NCBI GenBank assembly: GCA_965243335.1
Contig: OZ251545.1
Span: forward strand, 1,240,001 to 1,304,000
DNA length: 64,000 bases
Direction of reading: 5' to 3'
DNA from: JAJDXW01 sp965243335
GTDB lineage: Bacteria; Pseudomonadota; Gammaproteobacteria; HK1
Within the stretch, counting starts at the first letter, position 1, and each line of letters opens with the position of its first letter. A program made the translations under genes and the position numbers. Of the stretch, positions 62,492-64,000 are shown in pieces. The notes under the pieces are model-generated. The model did not search any database. It saw nothing but the letters and a program-made list of their open reading frames with translations, and had not been told where the DNA came from.

Positions 62492-64000
62492 CATTCCCCG
62501 GCAGACACGCCGGGGCCTCATTTGGGAAGATGGGCATTCCCCGGCAGACACGCCGGGGCCTCATTGAAGCTGGAATTAGCCGAGGCACGCCATTCTACAC
62601 GTAGCGGCCATTCCCCGGCAGACACGCCGGGGCCTCATTGAAGCTAACCTACCAAAACGCCGCGAAGGGGCTGAATGACGCCCATTCCCCGGCAGACACG
62701 CCGGGGCCTCATTGAAGCACGAGCTCGCGGTGGACCTCCGCGACCAGGCTCTCCTGCATTCCCCGGCAGACACGCCGGGGCCTCATTGAAGCCCCCACAC
62801 GTCGTGCGTCTCGTCGTCCTCGTCGACCCCATTCCCCGGCAGACACGCCGGGGCCTCATTGAAGCCAGATCAGGGTCGATACGCGGGCAGCGCTGCGCCT
62901 AGTGCATTCCCCGGCAGACACGCCGGGGCCTCATTGAAGCCGCCTCGAGGCCCCGAGCTCCGCGGCGTGCTGGCGCCGCATTCCCCGGCAGACACGCCGG
63001 GGCCTCATTGAAGCCACTTGACATTACCCCGTGTCAGTGGTAGATTTAAGCAGCATTCCCCGGCAGACACGCCGGGGCCTCATTGAAGCCGCCCGTCAGG
63101 GGGAGAGGTTGTTCTCTGCGTGGGCGCATTCCCCGGCAGACACGCCGGGGCCTCATTGAAGCTCGGGCACAAGCGGCAATTCGTGTGGCCGGCCCGGTCC
63201 ACCATTCCCCGGCAGACACGCCGGGGCCTCATTGAAGCGACGTGCTGGTCGACCTCCCGTCCGGCCGGCGGGGCCGGCCCCATTCCCCGGCAGACACGCC
63301 GGGGCCTCATTGAAGCAGACGATGCCGGGGGCGATCAGGGCCTCGCCCACGTCGCATTCCCCGGCAGACACGCCGGGGCCTCATTGAAGCGTGATCGTCC
63401 GCACGAATGGAGTGACGAAACGCAGCTCGCATTCCCCGGCAGACACGCCGGGGCCTCATTGAAGCGGCACACGCCCGCTGAATCCTTCCGGTAGCAGACC
63501 CACATTCCCCGGCAGACACGCCGGGGCCTCATTGAAGCGTGTAAAGTTCCCGCGAAACCCCTTGACACCTACCGACATTCCCCGGCAGACACGCCGGGGC
63601 CTCATTGAAGCACGAGCGCGAGGGAGCTGAGCCCGGTCACGATCTCACCCATTCCCCGGCAGACACGCCGGGGCCTCATTGAAGCCAGCTTCTTCAACCT
63701 CTTGTCTACCTGCGAGCTCATATTCCCCGGCAGACACGCCGGGGCCTCATTGAAGCCAGCTATCCAGCGGGGATTGAAACCACTGATTAGAACATTCCCC
63801 GGCAGACACGCCGGGGCCTCATTGAAGCGATGCTCACCGGGGGAGGTCCAAGGTTTGCAGGAGGACGTCATTCCCCGGCAGACACGCCGGGGCCTCATTG
63901 AAGCGTAGAATTCGGGCCGGCGAAGTAGTAGTGCCGCCCGCCATTCCCCGGCAGACACGCCGGGGCCTCATTGAAGCGGGACGGCGGAGACGGGCCGGGC
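62492..64000 (+). CRISPR. Type I-G CRISPR array, at least 21 repeats, continues beyond the window
   Basis: Repeats of 36 bases begin CATTCCCCGG, contain a perfect 7-bp stem (CCCCGGC/GCCGGGG) and end CCTCATTGAAGC. Starts are 62492 (degenerate 3' end), 62535, 62609, 62683, 62757, 62830, 62905, 62979, 63054, 63127, 63203, 63281, 63355, 63430, 63503, 63576, 63650, 63721, 63793, 63869 and 63942. Spacers after the second repeat are 35-42 bases, mostly 37-39. The repeat at 63721 has T instead of C as its first base. After 63977 another spacer starts and runs off the edge. The 3' ATTGAAGC would give the usual 8-base crRNA handle, so transcription is left to right from the leader. Confidence 0.98.

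Noticed and set aside
62576..63958. Several ORFs encoding repeated RPRRVCRGM or NEAPACLPGN peptides
   Set aside because: These are translations of the CRISPR repeats, not genes.

Overview
This window looks like a chromosomal segment of a GC-rich gammaproteobacterium. I infer this from the gene order tsf-pyrH-frr-uppS-cdsA-dxr-rseP-bamA-skp-lpxD-fabZ-lpxA-lpxB-rnhB-dnaE-accA-tilS, from xerD next to dsbC, from ffh-rpsP-rimM-trmD-rplS, and from lipid A, BamA, TolC and periplasmic DsbC genes (Gram-negative envelope). An aerobic box-pathway benzoate module and H4F-linked C1 genes (mtdA, fchA) suggest a metabolically versatile environmental organism, perhaps near the Ectothiorhodospiraceae/Chromatiales. 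That last placement is a guess.

Layout. 1-6.05 kb: end of pyruvate kinase, DAHP synthase, mtdA/fchA, a small unknown gene, and a CorB/CorC-type membrane protein. 6.1-12.1 kb: ffh, the rpsP-rimM-trmD-rplS ribosome operon, xerD, dsbC and a small membrane protein. 12.1-20 kb: boxC, boxB, benzoate-CoA ligase, an alpha/beta hydrolase, waaA, gpmA and csaA in one tightly packed strand. 20-32.4 kb: lexA; convergent tolC and a Pcm-like methyltransferase; acpH, glnS, an MFS transporter; then on the minus strand a dynamin-like GTPase with moaC, divergent moaD, glnD and map. 32.6-52.7 kb: a long housekeeping run, largely translationally coupled, for translation factors, isoprenoid and phospholipid precursors, outer-membrane assembly, lipid A, DNA polymerase III alpha, fatty-acid carboxylation and tRNA lysidine. 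53.2-64 kb: a type I-G (formerly I-U) CRISPR-Cas locus, csb1-csb2-cas3-csb3-cas4/cas1-cas2, followed by an array of at least 21 repeats that continues past the right edge.

The main unexpected observations are these. (1) A family of composite, MITE-like intergenic elements of about 300-400 bp, in five places, with near-identical terminal inverted repeats and very long hairpins whose arms change sequence between copies but stay perfectly complementary. (2) An uninterrupted open reading frame joining LpxD to FabZ. (3) An aberrant 43-bp tandem duplication at the leader end of the CRISPR array. (4) A spacer carrying what looks like the end of a different CRISPR repeat. (5) A type I-G locus with a small Csb3-type subunit and no long Csx17 protein.

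No tRNA or rRNA genes were recognised. Start codons are very often GTG or TTG overlapping the preceding stop, so many start sites were chosen from these overlaps.
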